DNA from: an uncultured Ruminococcus sp.
Lineage (GTDB): Bacteria > Bacillota > Clostridia > Oscillospirales > Acutalibacteraceae
Length of the DNA: 64,000 nucleotides
Assembly (NCBI GenBank): GCA_902787145.1
Contig: CADAEZ010000002.1
Coordinates: 1-64,000 of the forward strand
Direction of reading: 5' to 3'
The position numbers and the translations under genes are program-made. The notes under the pieces are model-generated. The model did not search any database, was not told the DNA's origin, and worked only from the letters and a program-made list of their open reading frames with translations. Each line of letters opens with the position of its first letter. The first letter of the stretch is position 1. Shown piece after piece: positions 18,122-25,547 of the stretch.

Positions 18122-19594
18122 TTAAAAGAAGTTTGCCGGATTAAGTCTCTCTCCTCCTGAGGTTCTGATCTCAAAGTGAAGGTGAGGACCGGTGGAGTCT
18201 CCTGTGGAGCCTACCGCGGCGATTGACTGTCCCTTGCTTACGCTCTGGCCTGAGCTTACGTAGAGAGCCGAGCAGTGTCCGTAAAGGGTTTTGTAGCCGT
18301 TATTGTGGTTGATGATTACGTAGTTGCCGTAGCCTGAGCTGTCGTATCCTGCCCATTCCACAGTGCCGCCGTCAGCAGCCACAATGCTCTGTCCGCTTAC
18401 TCCGCCGGAGGCGATGTCGATACCGCTGTGGAAGCGTCCCCAGCGTCCGCCGTAGCCGGATGTAATATTGCTTGTGTAGGGGAGAGGCCATCCGAAGCTG
18501 CCTGAGGAAGCGCCGCTTCCTTCATCACTTGAGTATGATGAAGAATCATCATCGGCGCTGTCGTCCTCCTCGACCTCAACCGGTCTTTCCTTTGTACCCT
18601 CAACAACGATTTTGTTGACAGGCTTTTTAATGGTTTCTTCTTTGGTGAGGACTGTATCGGTCTGAACGCCGTCGGTGTAGGTGAGGCGGTAGATATATCT
18701 TACAACGCCTTCCTTGCCCTTTTGAGTAACCTTGGAGTAATCCTCATACTTATCGTCGTCGTATTTTACCTCGACGTCATAATCCACCTTGCCGGTTGTT
18801 ATGTAGTCGGTGTAAAGGTTAATGCTGAATTTGGATTTGTTGTTAGCGACAATATCGGCACTGTCGGCAACATACATACTCTTGTATGCTCCGTATACGA
18901 TTTCTACCTCGTTGTTGAACTCGTCGGTGGTGGTAGAGTCGTATTTTGCCTTGTGTTCGTCGAGCAACTTCCGGAGCTCAGACTGTAAAGCTTCCTTGTC
19001 CAGCGATACGCCGGCGAGCTGCTTGTCGATGTAAAGTCCGTATCCGTCGGTCAGTATGTCGCCGTCGCTCATTGACTGCGACAGCTCGGTGTGTACTGTC
19101 TTGGAGAGCTGGGTGTCGTTGACCTTGATTGTGTTTGTGGACTTCGGCATATTCTTTTTGATTACGCCTTCTTCGCCCGCCTGAGCGGTTAGAGACATTG
19201 TTCCCGCCGATGCGAGTACGCATAACATTACCGCCGTAAACGATGCTGCCAGACCGAGTAAAGCCTTGCTCTTCAGCAGAGCGGGCTTCTGTCCTTTCCG
19301 GCGGAGAACCCGGTTGCGCGCCTTGTGCGCCTTTGATACGGCGATTGCCGAGGTCGAGAGCTTTTCGGATCCCTGCTTGCGCTGGTTCATATAATGAAGC
19401 TCAACTCTGCTCGGCTTAGCGGCTTTTTTCTTGGCTTTGTTCTCCTTACGCTGTGCGGCGGCGTCCGAAATAAGCTCACGGCTTATTTTTACGAACTTAG
19501 AAAAACTCTTGTGTGAATTTTTGTTCAGTCGTTTTTTGCTTGTCACGGTTTCAATCTCGTTGAAACCGTCCAGACTGATGAATTTTGTTTTCAT
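18122..19594 (-). CDS. M23 (LytM-type) peptidoglycan endopeptidase with G5 domain
   Basis: A 490-aa bitopic protein: a basic cytoplasmic N-terminus (about 110 residues), one transmembrane segment (LLGLAASFTAVMLCVLASAG), an extracellular region with a G5-like domain (around residues 270-330) and an Asp/Ser-rich linker, then a C-terminal M23 domain. Zinc ligands are His389 and Asp393 (HSGID) and His473 in HLHFE. It should cleave peptide cross-bridges in the wall. The ATG at 19594 follows AAGGTG; a longer frame to 19636 lies in the promoter region. WalR-type boxes upstream suggest control by the WalRK system. Confidence 0.9.
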   Translation of the reverse strand: MKTKFISLDGFNEIETVTSKKRLNKNSHKSFSKFVKISRELISDAAAQRKENKAKKKAAKPSRVELHYMNQRKQGSEKLSTSAIAVSKAHKARNRVLRRKGQKPALLKSKALLGLAASFTAVMLCVLASAGTMSLTAQAGEEGVIKKNMPKSTNTIKVNDTQLSKTVHTELSQSMSDGDILTDGYGLYIDKQLAGVSLDKEALQSELRKLLDEHKAKYDSTTTDEFNNEVEIVYGAYKSMYVADSADIVANNKSKFSINLYTDYITTGKVDYDVEVKYDDDKYEDYSKVTQKGKEGVVRYIYRLTYTDGVQTDTVLTKEETIKKPVNKIVVEGTKERPVEVEEDDSADDDSSSYSSDEGSGASSGSFGWPLPYTSNITSGYGGRWGRFHSGIDIASGGVSGQSIVAADGGTVEWAGYDSSGYGNYVIINHNNGYKTLYGHCSALYVSSGQSVSKGQSIAAVGSTGDSTGPHLHFEIRTSGGERLNPANFF

Positions 19595-19618
19595 AAATAA
19601 CACCTTACCAAATAATTC

Positions 19619-19667
19619 GTAACATTTTTGTAACAAATATTGTAACCATTATAACAATAAAGTTACA
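19619..19667 (-). promoter_or_regulatory. Two WalR-like boxes (TGTWAH-N5-TGTWAH)
   Basis: Read on the minus strand, TGTAAC-N5-TGTTAT lies at 19667-19651 and TGTTAC-N5-TGTTAC at 19635-19619. Both match the WalR (YycF) consensus at every position. The first overlaps the promoter spacer and -10; the second lies between promoter and start codon. WalR boxes typically control wall hydrolase genes, which fits the M23 product. Confidence 0.6.
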
Positions 19668-19676
19668 AAAATGCAA
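19648..19676 (-). promoter_or_regulatory. Promoter of the M23 peptidase gene
   Basis: On the minus strand, TTGCAT (19676-19671), a 17-bp spacer and TATAAT (19653-19648). Confidence 0.65.
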
Positions 19677-19763
19677 CCTTTTAGGTAAAAATAGGCATTA
19701 TTTACATTTAATAAATCAAATTTTAATAACCTATGTTTAGTTTGTACACAGCAATCGGTTATT

Positions 19764-20495
19764 TTATTCTGTATACATTATATCTAGGTCAACCGTTCCG
19801 CTTATTCCGTCGACTTTTCCTTCTTTTGAATATTGCAGCATATAGTAGGGGTTGTCATACGGTTCGGTATAGTCCGCGAACCATACTTCCCGGGGGCTGT
19901 AGTCCTCCGCATTCATAAACTTTCCCTTTTTTATATATACAACGGTGTCATAACCGGCTTTCTTGAGCTTTTCGCTAAACACCCCGGAGTTCTTAACTGC
20001 GTCTTTACGGCTTAGGTTGGCTATTCTGGTCATTGTTTCGTCGAGCTTTTCGATATCATACGCTATTGGCAAGTCGAGCTTTGTGTTGCCGAGTTGCTTT
20101 AGTACAAAGTCGGCTTCCTCGCCGGCTTCGTATTCGTTCATAGCCTGACTGAAAAAGTATACGCCTGTCTTAATGCCGTTTTTTTGGGCGTTTACTATAT
20201 TGTAAGCAGCCTTTTTGTCGGCGTATAAAGCGCCTGACTGGGCAAATCCTCTTCCTCCGATACGTATCATAGCGAACTGTACGCCGGATTTCTTTACAGC
20301 CTTCCAGTCGATATCACCGCTGTATGAGGATACGTCAATGCCCTTGAGCTCCTTTTTAACCTTTTTTTCAGAGGTTGAGACAGCGGATGTTGTCTGCGGA
20401 ACGTTTGTAGTTTCTGTTGTGTTGTTATCAGCCGAGCATCCGAAGAAAGTCAGAAAAACTGCCAGACTGAGTATAAGTATTATTGTTTTTTTCAT
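19764..20495 (-). CDS. GH25 family lysozyme-like lipoprotein
   Basis: A 243-aa exported protein. The signal peptide ends in a loose lipobox (FFGC, Cys20), suggesting a lipoprotein; a Thr/Ser-rich linker follows. The GH25 domain starts with GIDVSSYSG (Asp54) and carries Asp147 and Glu149 in AYDIE, the catalytic pattern of Chalaropsis-type muramidases. It should cleave the MurNAc-GlcNAc bond. The ATG at 20495 is spaced five bases from AGGTGA; an earlier in-frame ATG at 20504 overlaps that site. It lies downstream of the M23 gene's region but has its own 5' region. Confidence 0.88.
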   Translation of the reverse strand: MKKTIILILSLAVFLTFFGCSADNNTTETTNVPQTTSAVSTSEKKVKKELKGIDVSSYSGDIDWKAVKKSGVQFAMIRIGGRGFAQSGALYADKKAAYNIVNAQKNGIKTGVYFFSQAMNEYEAGEEADFVLKQLGNTKLDLPIAYDIEKLDETMTRIANLSRKDAVKNSGVFSEKLKKAGYDTVVYIKKGKFMNAEDYSPREVWFADYTEPYDNPYYMLQYSKEGKVDGISGTVDLDIMYTE

Positions 20496-20547
20496 ATTTA
20501 TCACCTACTGAATCTTATCATAAATTACAAAATAAGTAAATAAGATA

Positions 20548-20576
20548 TTGCTAAAAATGAAAAAATAAAGTATAAT
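20548..20576 (+). promoter_or_regulatory. Promoter of small gene at 20622
   Basis: TTGCTA (20548-20553), a 17-bp spacer and TATAAT (20571-20576). Confidence 0.55.
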
Positions 20577-20621
20577 GTATTATATTCGCATTTTTCAGTA
20601 CAAAATGAGGGGGTGCGGCGC

Positions 20622-20855
20622 TTGGCTGAGAAAATGAACAAAAGCGAGCTGATCGAGGCTATCGAAAACAGCAAGACAATCGCGGAGCTTTTTCAGCTTG
20701 TTAAGGAACAAGACATAAATATGCGTATGCATACGGTTCAGGGCGCCAGCAATACAAAACCAAAAAAGCTGGAGATACGCTCTTTTCCGCCGAATACTAC
20801 ATATCTCGACAGGCTGAAAGCGGCAGTAAGGCTCACGGTAGAAAATACAAGATAG
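20622..20855 (+). CDS. Small hypothetical protein
   Basis: A 77-aa soluble protein starting MAEKMNKSELIEAI. A TTG start at 20622 is preferred because GAGGGGG lies about 8 bases upstream; a GTG at 20613 overlaps that site. The N-terminal half looks helical and acidic, the C-terminal half basic (RLKAAVRLTVENTR). I do not recognise the family. It has its own promoter and terminator. Confidence 0.65.
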   Translation: MAEKMNKSELIEAIENSKTIAELFQLVKEQDINMRMHTVQGASNTKPKKLEIRSFPPNTTYLDRLKAAVRLTVENTR

Positions 20856-20893
20856 AAGCGGTGGACAAACTTGTTTTTGTTTACCGCTTTTGT
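20856..20893 (+). terminator. Terminator of small gene
   Basis: A 14-bp stem with two G-T pairs (AAGCGGTGGACAAA / TTTGTTTACCGCTT) and a 6-nt loop, followed by TTGT. Confidence 0.75.
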
Positions 20894-20894
20894 A

Positions 20895-20923
20895 TTGATA
20901 TTTATATTGTTTTGGTGTATAAT
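20895..20923 (+). promoter_or_regulatory. Promoter of the dockerin esterase gene
   Basis: TTGATA (20895-20900), a 17-bp spacer and TATAAT (20918-20923), directly after the preceding terminator. Confidence 0.7.
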
Positions 20924-20954
20924 TTATTGTATATGGATTTAGGAGGAGTAAAAC

Positions 20955-22478
20955 GTGAAAAGAATAATAACATTAATCATTTCTATAGCGCTTTTTACGG
21001 CTACGTTTACGGTTGGCGCCTATACAGTCAAGCAGTATAATAACGGCGACGTTAACCGTGACGGCAATGTGAACGTCAAGGATGCAACCGTTATCCAGGA
21101 GTATGTCGCTAAAATGCGAAAATTCGACCCGATGCAGGAGAAGCTCGCCGACGTAAATCTTGACAGCTTTATCAACGTCAAGGACGCGACCCTTGTACAG
21201 AAGGTTATCGCCAAGCTCGACGTTATGCCTGATGAGGGAATAACCACTCCCAGCGATACGGTAAAGCCGACAGAAACCCAACAGCCTACACAAACAGTTA
21301 CCGAGACAGTAACCCAAAAACCGACAGAGACTCAGCCGGCTACCTCGCCGGACGACGAGATCGTGCCGAAGGTTACTATCTACTATAGAGACAGCCTCAA
21401 CTGGAGCAAGGTTTACTACTATCTCTACAGCTCCGACGGCAAGAAACAGGCCAAAGATTGGCCGGGTGTTACTCCTGCCGAGGGAAGTACGTCAGCAGGT
21501 ATCAAGACTTATAAATATGATGTCGACGTATCAGAATTTGACCGTGTAGTATTTACTAACGGTACAGATAAGAGTATGGATGTTCCGCTGTCGATCGCCT
21601 CAACAGGATTTACACCAAAATCCGGTACAAAGGGCAAGGACGGCAAGTATGTTATCGAAAAGTACAGGGCAGGTAAAATGATCAGAGGAAAGCTTACAAC
21701 AACAACCCTCGAGTATTCAAGCGGTTATAACAAGAAAATCTGGATTTACACTCCGGCGGATTATTCCGAGACTTCCGATAGAAAATTCCCGACTATCTAT
21801 ATGACAGACGGCCAGAACCTCTTTAGCGACCATAAAGACGGTCACGGCGGCTGGGATGTAGAGGGAGCAGTCGACGGTCTCCTCGCAAACACCGGCAAGA
21901 GCGCCATCGTAGTCGGTATTGACAACGGTAACAACAAGCGTGACAGCGAGCTGACCCCGAATATCGGCGCAATCAACTCCGCTATTCCCGCCGGCGAAGC
22001 CAAGAACTATCAAAACGGCACAGGCAAGGCATTCAGTGAGTTTGTTGTCAATAAGGTAATGCCTTATGTACGCGAAAACTACAAATCAAGCGATAAGCGC
22101 GAGGAGAACTGCGTATGCGGTTCGTCCTCAGGAGGACTTGAGGCATTCTATATCGGAATGGAGAACAAGGATAAGTTCGGCACAATCGGCGCGCTTTCGC
22201 CTGCGTTCCTGCTGTTTGATGATACAGTATGGAATAATTACCTCAAAAAGTTTACACTCACTGATAGCAGTATTCCTAAGCTTTATCTCTACTGCGGAAA
22301 CAACGACAGCCTCGAAAAGGATCTCTACACCTTTACCAACGATATGCACAAGCGTCTGTTAAAGAAAGGTTTTCCGCAGGATAAGCTTGTATATTCGATA
22401 TTCGAGCCCGGAATCCACAACGAGCAGTGGTGGAGAATGTACTTCCCCGAAGTTCTCACGTTGTTTTTTGCAAAGTAA
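20955..22478 (+). CDS. Secreted dockerin - starch-binding-like - esterase protein
   Basis: A 507-aa exported enzyme. After a signal peptide (residues 1-22) comes a type I dockerin with two calcium-loop repeats: Asp32, Asn34, Asp36, Asn40, Asp43 and Asp66, Asn68, Asp70, Asn74, Asp77. A Thr/Pro/Gln linker (about 95-135) leads to a CBM26-like starch-binding module (about 138-220; IYYRDSLNWSKVYYY and a conserved WPGV). The C-terminal half (about 245-507) is an alpha/beta-hydrolase esterase (EstD/Fes type) with nucleophile Ser391 in GSSSGG, Asp451 and His488. Dockerins bind cohesins on scaffoldins, so the enzyme is probably part of an extracellular complex. The GTG start follows AGGAGGAG. Substrate is unknown. 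Confidence 0.87.
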   Translation: MKRIITLIISIALFTATFTVGAYTVKQYNNGDVNRDGNVNVKDATVIQEYVAKMRKFDPMQEKLADVNLDSFINVKDATLVQKVIAKLDVMPDEGITTPSDTVKPTETQQPTQTVTETVTQKPTETQPATSPDDEIVPKVTIYYRDSLNWSKVYYYLYSSDGKKQAKDWPGVTPAEGSTSAGIKTYKYDVDVSEFDRVVFTNGTDKSMDVPLSIASTGFTPKSGTKGKDGKYVIEKYRAGKMIRGKLTTTTLEYSSGYNKKIWIYTPADYSETSDRKFPTIYMTDGQNLFSDHKDGHGGWDVEGAVDGLLANTGKSAIVVGIDNGNNKRDSELTPNIGAINSAIPAGEAKNYQNGTGKAFSEFVVNKVMPYVRENYKSSDKREENCVCGSSSGGLEAFYIGMENKDKFGTIGALSPAFLLFDDTVWNNYLKKFTLTDSSIPKLYLYCGNNDSLEKDLYTFTNDMHKRLLKKGFPQDKLVYSIFEPGIHNEQWWRMYFPEVLTLFFAK

Positions 22479-22484
22479 TTGAAT

Positions 22485-22620
22485 AGCTAAACGGAGGTGT
22501 CGCAATATTATATTGCCGGCTCAGTTGTACGTTACGCACGAGCAATGGCCGAGCGAATAATGCGCGCTTTGGCGCATATTATTTTTTGTGCATTTCTTAC
22601 ATTTAATTACATAAATCTTT
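22485..22620. repeat. Intergenic repeat, rearranged copy
   Basis: This gap carries a 15-nt palindrome (GCAATATTATATTGC, 22502-22516), a segment GGCTCAGTTG...CGCACGAGCAATGGC shared with the copy at 24631-24797, a strong hairpin (AATAATGCGC / GCGCATATTATT, about 22556-22582) followed by T6 that can terminate the esterase transcript, and TACATTTAATTACATAAAT, which the other copy also has but on the other side of the hairpin. Confidence 0.65.
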
Positions 22621-22689
22621 GTGCAAATGGCAGAAAAAATTAAAATAAAAACTAAAAATTGTATACTATGATAAATTTGAAAAAAAGCC

Positions 22690-22718
22690 TTGAAAAAGCC
22701 TTCTGCAAGCGTTAAAAT
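22690..22718 (+). promoter_or_regulatory. Promoter of the L,D-transpeptidase gene
   Basis: TTGAAA (22690-22695), a 17-bp spacer and TAAAAT (22713-22718). Confidence 0.6.
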
Positions 22719-22769
22719 AGTGAGGATAAAACAGAAATATATTTATAAATACAGGAAGGAAGTAATGTT

Positions 22770-24596
22770 ATGAAAAAATTCATCGCATTCGTATTGTCAG
22801 CAATGATAATCAGCTCTGTAGTGCCTTTCTCAGTGACAGCTTTCGCGGCTGAGTCGAAAAAGGCCGCGGTTTCTGAGACTGTGGAGGATTCTTTCGGTTT
22901 AAACTCTCAAGAGTTAGTGGTGATGTCCACCACCGAGCCCGTGGAGACTACCGCTCCTGTCGAGCCTACCGAGACTCAGACTCCTACAGAAACCCAGAAA
23001 CCTACAGAAACACAGAAGCCTACCGACGCTCCAAAGCCTACCCAGCCTCATACAGTAGCGCCTGTCAAAAAGATTACCCCCAAGAAGGTTACTTCTCTTA
23101 AGGTCAATTCGGTATCCGCGTCCGCTGTAAAGATTCAGTGGAAGCCATCCGCAAACGCGACAAGCTATCTTGTTCAGTGCGCTGTTATGAACTCAAAGGG
23201 CAAGTTCTCCGGCTATACAAATATCAAGACAGTAGGAGCACAGGTAAAGAGCATCAAGAACACCGGGCTTGCTCCCGCGACCGTATACAGATACAGAGTT
23301 TACGCTTACCGCAACGCCGACGGCTATACAACCCGCAGTGGGGACGCTGTCGTAACAGCTATGACAAAGCCGGGAGAGGTTAAGAAGGTTATTTCAAAGG
23401 ATAAGTCCGATAAAGCCCTCACGCTGAACTGGTCAAAGAACAAGGCAGCGGCAAAGTATTATGTTTACAGAGCTGTTGAAAACTCAAAGGGCAAGCTTTC
23501 GGCATTTAAGCTACATAAAAAGACTAAAAAGACATCTATAAACGAATCCGGCCTTAAATCCGGCACAGTATACAGCTACAAGGTTGTATCTGTCGGCAAA
23601 AAGGGCAAATATACAACCAAGAGCAATGGTAAGTCCCACAAGACGATGACAAAGCTCAGTTCTCCCGAAAAATTCGTTACAAAGGGCGTCAGCTCCAAGA
23701 GAATCACTATCGCGTGGAGCGGCGTCAGAAAGGCTCAGAAGTACGAGCTTTATAAGCGAAGCGAAAGCTCGGATTTCAAGCTTATCGCGACCGTGAAAAA
23801 AAGAACCTATACCGACAAAAACATAACAGCCGGCAAGGATTATGTTTACAAGATAAGAGGTATCAGAGTATATAACAAGAAAAAATACACCGGACTCGAA
23901 AAGCTTCTTTCCTCGGCTACCGGCATAAAGGATATGGGTAAAATCAACACATACTCCTTCCTCAGCAAGGCGCTTCTGGCGTGGTCACCTGTCGAGGGCG
24001 CTACCGGCTACGAGGTATATGTCAAGAGGAACAGCGGCAAATGGGATAAGGTTGACGACGTTGTAAACTGCGCTTACCTTTCCAACAAGGTCAGCGGCAA
24101 GGTCTATAAATTCGCCGTAAAGCCTTACAAGAGGATCGGAAATGATAAGTTATACGGCAAGCTCGCCGCGGCTAAGGTCAAGATAAAGACGGGTACCCTC
24201 TATGGCAACAGCCCGAGAGGTACATGGGTCGAGGTCAGCACAAGCACCCAGATGATGTTTATGTATGTAAACAACAAGCTGTATGTGTCCACTCCCGTTG
24301 TAACGGGTAACATTGGCGACCGCGCTACAACAAAGGGCGTTCACCACGTAATCAGCAAAAAGTCACCGGCAAGACTCCACGGCTCATACGGCGGCTCAAG
24401 TTGGGATACAACGGTTTCATACTGGCTCGGCTTTACCAGCGACGGTCAGGGAATCCACGACGCGTCTTGGCGTTCGGCCTTCGGCGGAAATATCTACAAG
24501 GGCAACGGCTCGCACGGATGTGTAAACACCCCGACAGCCGCTATACGAAAGATGTTCGGCAAAGCATACGTAGGAATGCCGGTAATAGTATATTAA
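22770..24596 (+). CDS. Secreted L,D-transpeptidase with FnIII-like repeats
   Basis: A 608-aa exported protein. A signal peptide (cleavage near FAAES) is followed by a Thr/Pro/Glu-rich linker (about 50-95) and about four fibronectin-III-like repeats rich in Lys and Tyr (about 100-475). The C-terminal YkuD domain (about 480-608) has His563 and the SHGCVN motif with His582 and the catalytic Cys584. It should form 3-3 cross-links or attach proteins to peptidoglycan. FnIII repeats in place of LysM-type domains probably serve as spacer or wall-binding modules (inference). GGAAGG lies before the ATG. Confidence 0.9.
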   Translation: MKKFIAFVLSAMIISSVVPFSVTAFAAESKKAAVSETVEDSFGLNSQELVVMSTTEPVETTAPVEPTETQTPTETQKPTETQKPTDAPKPTQPHTVAPVKKITPKKVTSLKVNSVSASAVKIQWKPSANATSYLVQCAVMNSKGKFSGYTNIKTVGAQVKSIKNTGLAPATVYRYRVYAYRNADGYTTRSGDAVVTAMTKPGEVKKVISKDKSDKALTLNWSKNKAAAKYYVYRAVENSKGKLSAFKLHKKTKKTSINESGLKSGTVYSYKVVSVGKKGKYTTKSNGKSHKTMTKLSSPEKFVTKGVSSKRITIAWSGVRKAQKYELYKRSESSDFKLIATVKKRTYTDKNITAGKDYVYKIRGIRVYNKKKYTGLEKLLSSATGIKDMGKINTYSFLSKALLAWSPVEGATGYEVYVKRNSGKWDKVDDVVNCAYLSNKVSGKVYKFAVKPYKRIGNDKLYGKLAAAKVKIKTGTLYGNSPRGTWVEVSTSTQMMFMYVNNKLYVSTPVVTGNIGDRATTKGVHHVISKKSPARLHGSYGGSSWDTTVSYWLGFTSDGQGIHDASWRSAFGGNIYKGNGSHGCVNTPTAAIRKMFGKAYVGMPVIVY

Positions 24597-24602
24597 GTGA
24601 AA

Positions 24603-24630
24603 AAAGCTGCCTTATTCGGCAGCTTTTTTA
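24603..24630 (+). terminator. Terminator of the L,D-transpeptidase gene
   Basis: A 10-bp stem (AAAAGCTGCC / GGCAGCTTTT) with a 6-nt loop and a T-run, starting 6 bp after the stop codon. Confidence 0.9.
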
Positions 24631-24797
24631 TGTGATAGGAAAGTACAATAAAGAGAATAAATTAATTCTACATTTAATTACACAAATAGTAATCTCAAGA
24701 TGACTCAAACATATTATTCGCTCAGTTGCGACCTTCGTGCGCACGAGCGATGGCGAAAGAAAGCGTCCGCACTTTGGCGCGCACGCTTTCTTGACGT
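24631..24797. repeat. Intergenic repeat copy
   Basis: It begins with TGTGATAGGAA, as do the ends of related copies, contains TACATTTAATTACACAAAT, GATGACTCAAACATATTATTCGCTCAG-like sequence and CGCACGAGCGATGGCGAA, and ends in a large hairpin (AAGAAAGCGT / ACGCTTTCTT) at about 24757-24793. It lies between two converging genes. Confidence 0.65.
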
Positions 24798-24809
24798 ATG
24801 GGAATACTA

Positions 24810-24834
24810 AAGGGCTGCCTCGGCAGCCCTTTTA
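24810..24834. terminator. Bidirectional terminator
   Basis: A 10-bp stem (AAGGGCTGCC / GGCAGCCCTT) with a 2-nt centre, followed by TTT on the plus strand. It serves the minus-strand gene ending at 24843 and lies beyond the repeat. Confidence 0.75.
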
Positions 24835-24842
24835 TGTTTTTA

Positions 24843-25382
24843 TTATAATGTCTTTTTACAAATTACCTTTGACCACTTCGAGAATACTTTTTTCTTACCG
24901 TTCATCTTGTAGGTTCTGATTCTGAAGTAGTACTTTTTCTTGGCGCTCAGGCGGACTATATTGCCTGAGATTACCTTTGACTTAAGATATACTTTCTTGG
25001 TGTATTTCTTAGCCTTCTTGAACTTCTTTGTAACCGACCACTGAAGGTGATAGCCTTTGATCTTCTTGACCTTTTTCCACTTGATCTTGAAACCGTTTTT
25101 CTGAGGAACAAGCAGCTTGATCTCCGTCGGATTCGGCTTGTTGGACTTTTTCTTTTTAACAGTCGTTTTTTTCGCTGGAGCAGGGGTTTTGGCGGTCGAC
25201 TTTGCGGTAGTAGTCGGAGCCGCGGTAGTAGTCTGCGGAGCAGTGGTAGTCTGGGGAGTGGTTGTCACAGGCGAGGTGGTAGGTTCGGTTTCGGCCGAGG
25301 CGGATACTCCCGACACTGCCATTATGCCGCCCAGCATTACGACAGAAAGTATAAGGCTGAGTGCCCTTGTTTTTTTATTCAT
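24843..25382 (-). CDS. Secreted basic FnIII-like protein
   Basis: A 179-aa exported protein: a signal peptide (cleavage after ASA near residue 30), a Thr/Pro/Ala-rich linker (about 32-75), and one very lysine-rich fibronectin-III-like domain (KIKWKKVKKIKGYHLQWS and YYFRIRTYKMNGKKKVFSKWS as landmarks). No enzyme motif is seen. It resembles the repeats of the neighbouring L,D-transpeptidase. GGAGG lies nine bases upstream of the ATG. Confidence 0.82.
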   Translation of the reverse strand: MNKKTRALSLILSVVMLGGIMAVSGVSASAETEPTTSPVTTTPQTTTAPQTTTAAPTTTAKSTAKTPAPAKKTTVKKKKSNKPNPTEIKLLVPQKNGFKIKWKKVKKIKGYHLQWSVTKKFKKAKKYTKKVYLKSKVISGNIVRLSAKKKYYFRIRTYKMNGKKKVFSKWSKVICKKTL

Positions 25383-25505
25383 AACTTCTAGCCTCCGGTG
25401 AAATTATTATAAAATAAGACAAAAAACTTATTTCTTTATAATAATATCATAAAAGAATTATAAATGCAAGTGCAGTGAAGTAATTTCACTTTATTAGATT
25501 AATTA

Positions 25506-25535
25506 AACGCCACTCCGATATCGCGGAATGGCGTT
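25506..25535 (-). terminator. Hairpin downstream of the Na/Pi transporter
   Basis: AACGCCA...CCG and CGG...TGGCGTT can form a 12-bp stem with two mismatches, 12 bp past the transporter stop. On the minus strand it is followed by TTTAATTAAT, a modest U-tract. Confidence 0.55.
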
Positions 25536-25547
25536 GCTTACTATATT

